Shown: piece by piece, positions 6,006 to 12,970 of the stretch
Position numbering within the stretch: the first letter of the stretch is position 1
How the letters are laid out: every line of letters begins with the position of its first letter
Assembly (NCBI GenBank): GCA_902475375.1
Contig: CABRZC010000041.1
Location: forward strand, 1 to 17,051
Origin: an uncultured Collinsella sp.
GTDB lineage: Bacteria > Actinomycetota > Coriobacteriia > Coriobacteriales > Coriobacteriaceae
DNA: 17,051 nt
Direction of reading: 5' to 3'
The notes under the pieces: generated by a model
What the model was told of the DNA's origin: nothing
What the model saw: the letters and a program-made list of their open reading frames with translations, nothing else
Database searches by the model: none
Program-made: the position numbers and the translations under genes

Positions 6006-6638
6006 GTGCCCCAGGCTCATCCGATCAACAACCCCATCATTGACGCCGCCAAGCGCGAACTTGCGGATCGTGCCCAGACGGCAGCTCCCCTACGCACCGC
6101 AAACGATGCTTACAACGGGCCTGCCCGTATCGTCTCAATCAACACGTCGGAGCACAAAGGCACTCGCAAGTCGCCCGTCGCCGATGGACGCGACACCGTC
6201 ATCGAGCAATTTGGCCTCGCTACCGATGCGCACGCCGGACATTGACACCGCCAGGTCTCTTTTTTAGCCGCGGAGTCCATCCAGACGGCGCAGGCGCGCG
6301 GGCTCGATGTGCACGAGGGCGACTTTGGCGAGAACTTCACCACCCAGGGTATCAACCTGCTCTCACTCCCCTTGGGCACGCAGCTCAAGCTCGGCAGCGA
6401 AGTACTCGTCGAAATCAGTCAGATCGGCAAAGTCTGCCATACCCGCTGTGCCATCTACTATCTCGCCGGCGACTGCATCTTTCCCCACGAGGGCGTTTTC
6501 GGCGTGGTACTAAAGGGCGGAGAGGTCCATACCGGCGACGAAATCCAGGTGGTCAAGCTCGGCGACGGCACTTGCTCGTTCACCCCCGCCGAGGCGCTCG
6601 AAGAGATTGAGCAGGCTCGCCAGGAGGGCACGCTGTAG
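6006..6638 (+). pseudogene. MOSC-domain protein interrupted by in-frame TGA
   Basis: One reading frame of 211 codons runs from GTG 6006 (GAAAGGT at 5994-6000) to TAG 6636-6638, with a single TGA at codon 80 (6243-6245). Both sides read as one MOSC domain. Before the stop comes RIVSINTSEHKGTRKSPV and ATDAHAGH. After it comes HRQVSFLAAESI, then EGDFGENFTTQGINLL and GKVCHTRCAIYYLAGDC. Members of the family that I recall have DAHAG-x-WHRQVSLL, so the TGA stands where Trp (TGG) is expected: one G-to-A change. MOSC proteins are linked to molybdenum-cofactor sulphur chemistry, and the Cys in GKVCHTRC is the conserved one. The rest of the frame is well preserved, so the lesion is recent, a sequencing error, or read through. 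Confidence 0.85.
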
Positions 6639-6872
6639 TTGTAAAACCCCACGTTGAGATAGCTTTTACAGCCCAAAGTTCCTCTTAAACAGGCCCCCGT
6701 AACGTTAAAGTTGAACTCTATGGTTTCTCAACAATTCATCATAACTGCAGGTCAAAGCCAAAGCCTCAAGTTCAACTTGACCCTTTGGAACCTTTAAGGT
6801 TCAAGTTGAGGTCGAAAGCAGTAGTAGAATACCGTTCGAACCATAACCTACGATTGATTGCAGAGGGACTGG
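6639..6872 (+). promoter_or_regulatory. Regulatory region of the secreted hydrolase
   Basis: This AT-richer 234-base gap carries several related palindromic motifs. They are AAGTTGAACT at 6708-6717, the perfect 15-bp palindrome TCAAGTTCAACTTGA at 6766-6780, GAACCTTTAAGGTTC at 6788-6802 and TTCAAGTTGA at 6800-6809. A -10-like TAGAAT lies at 6825-6830, with TTCAAG at 6800-6805 a possible -35 (19-base spacing). The clustering suggests binding sites for a dimeric regulator just upstream of and over the promoter. No ORF with a ribosome binding site is present. Confidence 0.5.
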
Positions 6873-8006
6873 ATGCAGCATTCGAATCATCGCACCGCAG
6901 CGCTCATTGCGTCGAAGCCGGCTCGTATCATCACGAGCGCCGCGCTCGCCGTTGCGCTGACGGCCTCGCCGATGCTCTCCCCCGTTGCGGCGTATGCCGC
7001 CTCGCAGGCAACGCAGGACCAGCTTTCCGCAGCCCAGCAGAAGATCGAAGCCGCCACGAGCGCCTACAACGACGCCCGCACCAAACTCGATGACCTGCAA
7101 AAGCAGATTGACTCCAATGAGGCAAGCATCGAGGAAATCGAGGCTAAGCTTCCCGAGCAGCAGGCCAAGGCAAGCTCTGCCATGCGCGATCTGTACAAGT
7201 ATCAGAAGGGCACCAATCCCATCGTGAGCTTCCTGGTCAACGCGCAGAGCCTGGGTGAGTTCATCACGACCTGCAAATACACCAACCAGATCACGAGCTC
7301 GAGCGTCGACGAGATCGAAGAGCTCAATAGCATGCAAACCGAACTCGAGCAGAACAAGGCCGAGCTCCAGCAGGCCAAGTCTCAGCTTGAGGCGGAGCAG
7401 AAAAACGCCGAGGATGCGCTGGCACAGGCCCAGCAGCTCCGCAGCGAGGCACAGGCAAAAGCCGAGCAGGAAAATGCCGCCGAGCTTGCCAAGCTTGAGG
7501 CCGATAAGGCCGCTGCCGCCGAGAAGCTCTCGGGCGAGGGCGTAAGCGGCAGCAATTCCAGCAGCCAGGCCACCAACACCAACACCACCATCGACACCAC
7601 GGTGAACAACTCCAATACCGGTAGCTCCGATTACGATTCGTTCATTAATGAGTGGACGAGCCGCATCGACAATTATCTCGCCGGCTCCCCTATGGCAGGC
7701 CAGGGCTATAACTTTGCCGTCGCCGCTTGGAATACCGGTGTCGACCCCCGTTGGTCCCCCGCCATCGCCTGCATCGAGAGCACCAAGGGTGCTTATTGCG
7801 CCAATTCTTATAACGCCTGGGGCTGGAGTGCACGTGGCGGCGGTTGGCGCAGCTTTGGCAGCTGGAGCGAGGGCATCTCCGCTCACGTTGCCTATCTGGG
7901 CGCCAACTACGGCTCCACCCTTACCCCGGCTGCGGCCAAAAAGTACTGCCCGCCCACGTGGCAGGACTGGTACAACAAAGTCGCCGCTCAGATGAACCGC
8001 ATCTAA
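6873..8006 (+). CDS. Secreted coiled-coil protein with lysozyme-like C-terminal domain
   Basis: This is a 377-residue exported protein. Residues 1-43 form a signal peptide: basic start, hydrophobic core ITSAALAVALTASPML, cleavage probably after AYAA. Residues 45-108 and 143-220 are long Gln/Glu/Ala/Lys-rich coiled coils like those of the PcsB/CwlO peptidoglycan hydrolases, with a short non-coiled break at 110-142. A Ser/Thr/Asn-rich linker (223-252) follows. The C-terminal 120 residues look like a transglycosylase or glucosaminidase fold, with Glu302 in ACIESTKG as the probable catalytic acid. The coil may be controlled by an FtsEX-like partner, which is not in this window. ATG 6873 with GAGGGA at 6863-6868 is preferred to the in-frame TTG at 6858. 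Confidence 0.85.
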   Translation: MQHSNHRTAALIASKPARIITSAALAVALTASPMLSPVAAYAASQATQDQLSAAQQKIEAATSAYNDARTKLDDLQKQIDSNEASIEEIEAKLPEQQAKASSAMRDLYKYQKGTNPIVSFLVNAQSLGEFITTCKYTNQITSSSVDEIEELNSMQTELEQNKAELQQAKSQLEAEQKNAEDALAQAQQLRSEAQAKAEQENAAELAKLEADKAAAAEKLSGEGVSGSNSSSQATNTNTTIDTTVNNSNTGSSDYDSFINEWTSRIDNYLAGSPMAGQGYNFAVAAWNTGVDPRWSPAIACIESTKGAYCANSYNAWGWSARGGGWRSFGSWSEGISAHVAYLGANYGSTLTPAAAKKYCPPTWQDWYNKVAAQMNRI

Positions 8007-8016
8007 GTGCAACTGC

Positions 8017-8040
8017 AAAGGGCCCCAATGGGGCCCTTTT
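8017..8040 (+). terminator. Intrinsic terminator between convergent genes
   Basis: A perfect 10-bp stem (8017-8026 with 8030-8039) with loop AAT and T residues at 8037-8040 ends the hydrolase gene. The AAA at the start of the stem gives three T on the - strand, so it may weakly serve the kinase gene, whose stop codon is only a few bases away. Confidence 0.85.
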
Positions 8041-8043
8041 CTT

Positions 8044-9423
8044 TTAGGTAGCGGAGGTATCGACAACGCCGGTCGCATTGGCAACCGCGACTATGACGAT
8101 CATGCATAGGAGCAGCACACCCAATGCCTTGAGCCAGAGTTTCGCGAGTTTCTTGCCGCGATAGCTGTCGAGCAGTGCGAATCGCCGACGAAGACGGCGC
8201 TTATCGAGCAGCGCAAAATGCATAAGCACCATAAGGCCATCGACAAAGAAAAAATACTCGATTATGAGAAGCCACGTCGGGTAGCTTTGGTTTGCTCCCG
8301 TGGGGTGAAAGACGGCAAAGTGACTTCCGGCAAAGAACACAAGCAGCGAGAAGCAGACGAGCGTATTCCAAATACGCCCCAGAGACTCCGGAACGCGAGA
8401 GAGCAAACCGCATGCAGCGGAGGCGGCAGGCCTAGGAAGCCCTGTGGGGTTCTGGAGCCCTTGGGGCGTCAACACCGTCTCCGAGGCCGGAGTACGGACA
8501 GGCGCAGGCGCAGGAGGCCGCACGGGGCGACTCAGATCGTATGCCGCGCGCGTCGCCCGTCCCAACGCTTCCGCGCTCGCAAAACGCTTGGCCGGGTCGA
8601 GCGCCATCGACATGCAGATGACATCGGCAAGTGGGGTGGGAATGCCACGCGCCTCGCATTGCTCGCGCATGTCGAGCCCTGGTTTAGGGTCGACTCCCGT
8701 CAAGCAGAAGAACAACAGGGCGCCAAGTGCGTAGACGTCGCTTCGCACGCTCGTCTGCCCAAACCCATACTGCTCGGGCGGCGCATAGGGCCGTGTCCCA
8801 AACTTGATGGTGTCGGCATCGGCGCCATCGCGCCATACGCGCGCGATCCCCAAGTCGATAATCACCAGCGACGAAAACGTCAGACCGTCATCAGGCGTAT
8901 AGTTGGCACCTGTCATGATGATATTCGACGGCTTGAGGTCGCGATGGATCACCGGCGCCGACGTCTCCCCCGCCATCGCAAAACCGGCGTGGAGCTCGCC
9001 CACGGCATCGCATAGGGCAGGATACAATTCGTGCGCATAATCGGGGGTGGCTCCCAGACGGTCCACCAGCGCCCCGAGTGTCTCCCCTTCGATGTATTCC
9101 ATAACCACGTTGAGCTCGTCGCCCGCACGACGACAATCGACGATTCTGGGCAGGTGCTCAAAACGCCTACCTGCCCGCTGAGCGGCAAACAGACGCCCGT
9201 ATGCCCCACCGATTTGAGCCGAAGCATCGATGCGCTTACGGACAAAGGGGCCGAGCGAACCACCGCCGGTTCCTTCAAAGTACACGAGCTCGGTTGTTTC
9301 AACGGACGAGCGCTTAAGTACACGCTCCACGCGATAGCTGTCGTCGCGATCGAGCGACGCCAGGTGCTCGGCAAGCGCTGCGGTCAGCTCGTCATTGGAA
9401 TATGTTGGGGTCTGAGTATCCAT
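8044..9423 (-). CDS. Membrane-anchored Ser/Thr protein kinase (Hanks type)
   Basis: This 459-residue protein has an N-terminal kinase domain (about 30-295). Visible motifs are the candidate ATP-binding Lys63 (FVRKRID), catalytic loop HRDLKPSN (160-167), metal-binding DLG (190-192, a common variant of DFG) and the activation-segment end GTRPYAPPEQYG (209-220). A proline-rich linker (299-331) leads to three hydrophobic segments at about 353-371, 383-405 and 430-452, so the kinase domain faces the cytoplasm. There is no PASTA or other obvious sensor domain. The start is uncertain: ATG 9423 has GGAGG only two bases away, and ATG 9435 or GTG 9453 are alternatives. A small HTH protein and an FxLYD protein lie upstream, probably in the same transcript. 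Confidence 0.88.
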   Translation of the reverse strand: MDTQTPTYSNDELTAALAEHLASLDRDDSYRVERVLKRSSVETTELVYFEGTGGGSLGPFVRKRIDASAQIGGAYGRLFAAQRAGRRFEHLPRIVDCRRAGDELNVVMEYIEGETLGALVDRLGATPDYAHELYPALCDAVGELHAGFAMAGETSAPVIHRDLKPSNIIMTGANYTPDDGLTFSSLVIIDLGIARVWRDGADADTIKFGTRPYAPPEQYGFGQTSVRSDVYALGALLFFCLTGVDPKPGLDMREQCEARGIPTPLADVICMSMALDPAKRFASAEALGRATRAAYDLSRPVRPPAPAPVRTPASETVLTPQGLQNPTGLPRPAASAACGLLSRVPESLGRIWNTLVCFSLLVFFAGSHFAVFHPTGANQSYPTWLLIIEYFFFVDGLMVLMHFALLDKRRLRRRFALLDSYRGKKLAKLWLKALGVLLLCMIVIVAVANATGVVDTSAT

Positions 9424-9521
9424 AGCCTCCATCATAGCGCAGGGCGCAGACACCCCATGGCATCCGCGCCCCGTTCGTTTGCATCGTTGTTCGACAGCTC
9501 CACCGGCTCAGATATCAGCCG

Positions 9522-9944
9522 CTAACTCACCGTCTCCTCGCCAAAGCGATACAGCTCCTCGTTGACCTTTTGGAGGCTGCACCCGCGATCGATGCAAAAG
9601 ATGATAATCGCATCGCGGTGGTCCTTGCAGTTAAGGACGCTTACCCCGGCAGCCGTCAGCGCACGGTTGGTCTCTTTGAGCGTCAGCGCCATCGCAAAGG
9701 CAATCTGCAGCACCTTATTGCGACTCGGATGACGCGCGCCGGTAAAGATCTGATAGCCAAAGGTCTCATTGAGATCGGCCATGCGAACCACGCGCGAACG
9801 CTCCAAGCCCTTTTCCTGCAGTAGCTGCTTCAGGTAGTCCGAAAGCGACGGGGCGGCAAAGTCGTGCTCCCTGATATAGCCATCGATGTTCGGCGCATCG
9901 AGAAGCTCATTGAGCAACTCCTCGGTCAGCTTTTTATCGGGCAT
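9522..9944 (-). CDS. Small HTH (XRE-like) protein next to the kinase
   Basis: This 140-residue soluble protein has an acidic N-terminal part (1-34) and a helical region (35-100) that reads like an XRE-type helix-turn-helix: SDYLKQLLQEKGL, then RMADLNETFGYQIFTGARHPSRNKVLQIAFAM. The rest (100-135) contains KDHRDAIIIFCIDRG. I recall similar small proteins beside Ser/Thr kinases in Firmicutes and Coriobacteria, where the HTH protein may be a kinase substrate or regulator. Start ATG 9944 has an excellent ribosome binding site (GGAGGTG, seven-base spacing). The FxLYD stop is 32 bases upstream and the kinase starts 98 bases downstream. Its DNA target is unknown; the palindrome at 10494-10508 is a candidate. 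Confidence 0.75.
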   Translation of the reverse strand: MPDKKLTEELLNELLDAPNIDGYIREHDFAAPSLSDYLKQLLQEKGLERSRVVRMADLNETFGYQIFTGARHPSRNKVLQIAFAMALTLKETNRALTAAGVSVLNCKDHRDAIIIFCIDRGCSLQKVNEELYRFGEETVS

Positions 9945-9976
9945 ACGGCTTCACCTCCCCCAGTGCATGCAACATG

Positions 9977-10420
9977 CTAGAAACCACTTACGTCCGAACG
10001 CTCCCAGCTAGCAACCTGGTCGGGAGACACTGTACCCAGCGCCTCGAACTTCCAGGAGCCGCCCGCCTTCAGATGATTGGTGTTTGCAAGAGCCGTTCCA
10101 ACCTGGTTGCCATCGGCATCATACAGAACATACTCAATCTGAATGTAGCTCTTTTCCTTGTCCGTGTTATTGGTCAGCGTGCCCGTGATCTTATAGGCAA
10201 ACTGATTGGAGGTGTCTTCAGCCTCATCAGCAATGGTATACGGTTCTTGCGGTTCTTTTTGCTCCTCAGCCTGCTGTGTCGCCTCGGCAGGTTTTGCCGA
10301 ATCGCTCGCAGACGAATCGGTTGAATTGCCACCCATAGAGCCCACGGCACCGACGATAACCAGCACCACGATGACGCCTAGGACAATCTTGCCGATCGGC
10401 TTCTTTCCCTCTTTTGCCAT
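9977..10420 (-). CDS. Membrane-anchored FxLYD-domain protein
   Basis: This 147-residue protein has a short basic cytoplasmic start, one membrane helix (about 11-28), a Ser/Ala/Glu-rich linker (31-70) and an extracellular FxLYD-like domain (73-130). Signature residues include KITGTLTNNTDKEKSYIQIE, then YVLYDADGNQVGTA and LKAGGSWKFEA. FxLYD domains are small immunoglobulin-like folds of unknown role at the cell surface. ATG 10420 has a good ribosome binding site (GGAAGGAT), but this lies inside a 14-bp hairpin (separate entry). The HTH and kinase genes follow closely on the same strand, so a role in envelope sensing is an inference from context. Confidence 0.82.
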   Translation of the reverse strand: MAKEGKKPIGKIVLGVIVVLVIVGAVGSMGGNSTDSSASDSAKPAEATQQAEEQKEPQEPYTIADEAEDTSNQFAYKITGTLTNNTDKEKSYIQIEYVLYDADGNQVGTALANTNHLKAGGSWKFEALGTVSPDQVASWERSDVSGF

Positions 10421-10425
10421 TATTC

Positions 10426-10479
10426 ATCCTTCCTACGATCCGGCTACCGCGCCGGCACACAGCACATCGTAGAAAGGAT
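10426..10479 (-). promoter_or_regulatory. Hairpin enclosing the FxLYD ribosome binding site
   Basis: In the - strand RNA, ATCCTTTCTACGAT (from 10466-10479) pairs along all 14 bases with ATCGTAGGAAGGAT (from 10426-10439), with one G-U pair. The 3' arm contains the only good Shine-Dalgarno sequence, ending six bases before the start codon. The 26-base interior can form a further 5-bp stem (CCGGC with GCCGG). There is no U-run, so this looks like translational rather than transcriptional control. Confidence 0.7.
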
Positions 10480-10490
10480 TGAACTTGAAT

Positions 10491-10520
10491 TCATTAGCTG
10501 AGAGCTAAGGCTGCAGTAAA
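10491..10520 (-). promoter_or_regulatory. Possible FxLYD promoter with operator-like palindrome
   Basis: On the - strand, TTTACT (10515-10520) and TAATGA (10491-10496) are 18 bases apart. Overlapping the -10 and lying in the spacer is the perfect palindrome TTAGCT-GAG-AGCTAA (10494-10508). Just downstream of the -10 is TTGAACTTGA (10479-10488), the reverse complement of TCAAGTTCAA in front of the secreted hydrolase. Confidence 0.4.
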
Positions 10521-10584
10521 CGGCCAATGCAGTTATCCAAACGCCGAGCAAACGCACTTTGCGCAACCGTCTGCTGGCAGCGCG

Positions 10585-10908
10585 TCAACCCACCGTTACG
10601 GATTCCCCAGTAAAGGCGCTGATCATCAACAGGACAAAGAACACCAGGTAGCTGGCACTCAGCGGGTACGCAATAATCAGGAAGACGACCCAGCCGACAG
10701 TGGTTTTACCGTCGGCACGGCGTTGCTCGCGATTGCGGCAAAGCCAAATCGTCACGCCAATGGCCACAATCAGCAACACGAGTGCCGCTGCTGCCAACCC
10801 GGCAAGCGCAAACATTACGCCAATGCTCACAGCGATGACCGGGAGCAGCAGCAAGCCGCACCCGCAACCGCCCGGACTATATACAGCAGACTGTCGGCGT
10901 CGCTTCAT
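10585..10908 (-). CDS. Small membrane protein, unknown function
   Basis: This 107-residue protein has two to three hydrophobic segments: about 17-37, 38-57 and 72-98. The start is basic (MKRRR) and a charged loop separates the segments (RNREQRRADGKTT, 58-70). I do not recognise a family. It starts 28 bases after the higA stop on the same strand and may share that transcript. Its ribosome binding site is weak (GGGGTGG, rather distant). The 164 bases after it hold the control region of the FxLYD unit. The call rests on hydrophobic pattern, frame length and packing. Confidence 0.6.
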   Translation of the reverse strand: MKRRRQSAVYSPGGCGCGLLLLPVIAVSIGVMFALAGLAAAALVLLIVAIGVTIWLCRNREQRRADGKTTVGWVVFLIIAYPLSASYLVFFVLLMISAFTGESVTVG

Positions 10909-10936
10909 CGCCGCGCCACCCCATCATCTCTGAGCA

Positions 10937-11278
10937 CTACAGTGCGATGGCCTGCTGAACAGGAACGATCTTATCGAGTTCCGGTTCGATCCGCCTTTTC
11001 TCGACCTCAAGGTCAAACGCCACCTGAGCGCGCAGCCAATAACCATCCGTCAGGCCAAAATAACGGCAAAGACGGAGGTCGGTGTCGGCCGTCACGCGAC
11101 GTTTTCCCAAGACAATCTGCCCGATACGCTGAGCCGGAATCCCGGTCTCTTTCGCAAGGCGATATTGAGAAATGCCCATGGGAACATGAAACTCCTCTTT
11201 GAGAAGCTCACCAGGGGTCACCGGCGACAGCAAATCGGCCGATGTCTCATCACTTGTGATAATCGACGATTTCGACAT
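10937..11278 (-). CDS. higA: HigA-type antitoxin (XRE HTH)
   Basis: This 113-residue DNA-binding antitoxin of the HigA family has a helix-turn-helix at about 36-60: ISQYRLAKETGIPAQRIGQIVLGKR. It is preceded by the typical PGELLKEEF (22-30) and followed by GLTDGYWLRAQVAFDLE. The antitoxin would bind and neutralise the HigB toxin and repress the shared promoter. I chose ATG 11278, which has AGGAG ten bases upstream and overlaps the toxin gene by 29 bases. The frame extends to 11353 but that part overlaps the toxin more deeply and has no ribosome binding site. Toxin-first order and overlap are normal for hig systems. Confidence 0.9.
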   Translation of the reverse strand: MSKSSIITSDETSADLLSPVTPGELLKEEFHVPMGISQYRLAKETGIPAQRIGQIVLGKRRVTADTDLRLCRYFGLTDGYWLRAQVAFDLEVEKRRIEPELDKIVPVQQAIAL

Positions 11279-11531
11279 TCCAAGCCATCTCCTGTCTCCA
11301 CTCAAAACAGACCCGATAGCGCTCGTTAACACGGATGCTATATTGACCGGCACGATCGCCCTTCAAAGCTTCCAGGCGGTTGCCCGGCGGAACGCGAAGA
11401 TCATCAAGCGAAGCACAAACCTGCAGTTGGCGAATCTTCCTCAGCGCAACGCGCTCAAAGGGCACGAACCTCCTGACCCGCACACCCATGGCAAAGCGTT
11501 CGGTATCCTCATCTTTATACGATGCAATCAT
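11250..11531 (-). CDS. higB: HigB-type toxin (RelE superfamily)
   Basis: This 93-residue protein matches the HigB/RelE family, which cleaves mRNA on the ribosome. The family core is present: PPGNRLEALKGDRAGQYSIR (48-67), then NERYRVCFEW (69-78) and the C-terminal VEIVDYHK. Arg67 and Arg72 lie where catalytic or RNA-contacting arginines are expected. The N-terminus (1-15) is longer and more polar than in many HigB proteins, and ATG 11531 has a weak ribosome binding site (AAGG). A later start at Met15 is possible; it would remove the odd extension. Confidence 0.87.
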   Translation of the reverse strand: MIASYKDEDTERFAMGVRVRRFVPFERVALRKIRQLQVCASLDDLRVPPGNRLEALKGDRAGQYSIRVNERYRVCFEWRQEMAWNVEIVDYHK

Positions 11532-11542
11532 AGTATCGCCTT

Positions 11543-11588
11543 ACGTTAGTAACGTCAAACGTTTCTATAGACTTACATCTCTATTATA
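11543..11588 (-). promoter_or_regulatory. higBA promoter and operator region
   Basis: On the - strand a perfect -10 TATAAT lies at 11583-11588; the -35 is weak. Between it and higB are two palindromes, AAACGTTT (11557-11564) and ACGTTAGTAACGT (11543-11555). Their half-sites share the core ACGTTA/AACGT, as expected for tandem operators bound by the antitoxin. A 7-bp inverted repeat, TTTGTTC/GAACAAA, lies further upstream. Confidence 0.6.
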
Positions 11589-11633
11589 TCGTACGTTTGT
11601 TCGTGTTTTCTAGAACAAATAGTCCTTCACGCC

Positions 11634-12821
11634 TTAGTCAAGCGAAAGTAATCGTTTGTAGACATCGAAGCCTTTGAGAAGAATCTCCTCGTCGAAGAGC
11701 ATGCTATCGGTATGCAGAGCGCTTGTGGCATAAGCGGGGCAGCCATCCGAATCACTCGGGTTGTCTTGGTCCTCTGGCATACCCGTACCCAGCAGGAAAA
11801 ACACGCCCGGCAGATGGCGCTGATAGAACGCGAAATCCTCGGCGATCAGCAGCGGCTCGTCCACAAGTTGCAGCTCGGGCAAGGCAGGCATGATGTTGGC
11901 AAACAGCTCGGGGTCGTTGTCGACCGGCGGATAGCCCTCGGCAAAATCGAGGTCATATGCGCAGCCCGTTGCGGCGCATGCCTCATCAAGCGCGCGGCGC
12001 ACACCCTCACGCGCACGGTCGAACATGTCGTCCGTAAACACACGCAGGCTGCCGGCAACATGGGCCTCCCCCGCCACCGCGTTGCAGACGGTACCGGCCT
12101 GCAGCAGACCAAACTTACCGATACAGGGCTCGTCGGTGCCCAGCTCGTCCATCAGCTCGCGCTCGGCAACCAAAAACTTCGCTGCCGCCAACGCGGCATC
12201 GTGCGACTCCCCAACCGGCACACCATAGGTCTTAGCGATGTGGATGCTCGTACCGTGAATATGGATATGCGTCTCGCTCGAACGCGCCAGCAGCGGACCG
12301 GAACAACTCGCCAACGTGCCGGCAGGCAGATCGGGCCACACATGGAAGCCAAAAATGCGGTCGGCCCCATAGCGCTCGAACACACCACTCTCGCATACCG
12401 TCTTGGCACCACCTGTCGTTTCCTCGGCCGGCTGGAACACAAAGAGTACGTTGCGCCTAATGGCGCCCGGCTGCTCGCGAATCGTACGGTCGACATACGT
12501 CGCGGCGGCAAGTGCCATGGCCATGTGTCCGTCATGTCCGCAAGCGTGCATCTTGCCGGGATGTGTCGAGGCGAACGCTGCCCCTGTTGCCTCGGCAATG
12601 GGCAGCGCATCCATATCGGCGCGAATCGCCGTGGCATGCGCGGCACCAACGCCGGCGTCGAAGAAAGCGCAGACGCAGCTGGGGCACGGATGGGTCACCT
12701 CGCAAGCGAGCGGTGCCAACACGCCCTCGATATAGGCAATGGTTTGCGGAAGATCGAAATCGAGCTCCGGAATGCGATGGAGATCGCGGCGATAGCGACG
12801 GAGTTCTTGGAGCTCGGTCAT
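11634..12821 (-). CDS. M20-family amidohydrolase, probable N-acetyl-diaminopimelate deacetylase
   Basis: This 395-residue metal-dependent enzyme belongs to the M20D family of amino-acyl amidohydrolases. Metal-site residues are visible: Cys94/His96 and His99 (HACGHDGHM), Glu133-Glu134 (FQPAEET), His160 and His370. The dimerisation part contains GTSIHIAKTYG (190-200) rather than the commoner GGHAA; I recall the HIAK form from diaminopimelate deacetylases. The next genes, on the other strand, are lysA-dapA, dapB and dapH. DapH makes the N-acetylated intermediate, so this enzyme is well placed to remove the acetyl group and give LL-diaminopimelate. ATG 12821 is chosen because AGGG lies seven bases upstream. 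An ATG at 12905 would be almost at the transcription start. Confidence 0.85.
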   Translation of the reverse strand: MTELQELRRYRRDLHRIPELDFDLPQTIAYIEGVLAPLACEVTHPCPSCVCAFFDAGVGAAHATAIRADMDALPIAEATGAAFASTHPGKMHACGHDGHMAMALAAATYVDRTIREQPGAIRRNVLFVFQPAEETTGGAKTVCESGVFERYGADRIFGFHVWPDLPAGTLASCSGPLLARSSETHIHIHGTSIHIAKTYGVPVGESHDAALAAAKFLVAERELMDELGTDEPCIGKFGLLQAGTVCNAVAGEAHVAGSLRVFTDDMFDRAREGVRRALDEACAATGCAYDLDFAEGYPPVDNDPELFANIMPALPELQLVDEPLLIAEDFAFYQRHLPGVFFLLGTGMPEDQDNPSDSDGCPAYATSALHTDSMLFDEEILLKGFDVYKRLLSLD

Positions 12822-12914
12822 AGAGGATCCCTTCGTGAGGCACATCTGTTGCAACTTATTGTGATACAGGATTGTGGCGCACATGTTTCCAGCATATCCT
12901 TGCATTTTTTAAAC

Positions 12915-12943
12915 GTTATATACGAATACTCTTGTTTGGTAAA
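12915..12943 (-). promoter_or_regulatory. Promoter of the M20 deacetylase gene
   Basis: On the - strand TTTACC (12938-12943) and TATAAC (12915-12920) are 17 bases apart. Its -35 overlaps the spacer of the proposed lysA promoter on the other strand, so the two promoters may compete. Confidence 0.55.
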
Positions 12944-12960
12944 GTGCAACGTGATAGGGT
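12932..12960 (+). promoter_or_regulatory. Possible promoter of the lysine operon
   Basis: TTGTTT (12932-12937) and TAGGGT (12955-12960) are 17 bases apart, and TGA directly before the -10 gives an extended -10. Transcription would begin near 12967, just before the riboswitch. The hexamers are weak, so support comes mainly from position. Confidence 0.4.
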
Positions 12961-12970
12961 CTTTACCACT

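Noticed and set aside
6243..6245. Selenocysteine codon in the MOSC gene
   Set aside because: The family has Trp, not Cys, at this place, and I see no convincing selenocysteine-insertion hairpin directly after the TGA; a TGG-to-TGA change is simpler.
5875..6267. 130-residue + strand ORF overlapping the MOSC start
   Set aside because: Pro/Arg/Ser-rich, no motifs and no good ribosome binding site; the MOSC frame explains this stretch.
11250..11531. hig locus as a sign of an integrated mobile island
   Set aside because: No integrase, attachment repeats or clear shift in composition next to it; toxin-antitoxin pairs are common in chromosomes.
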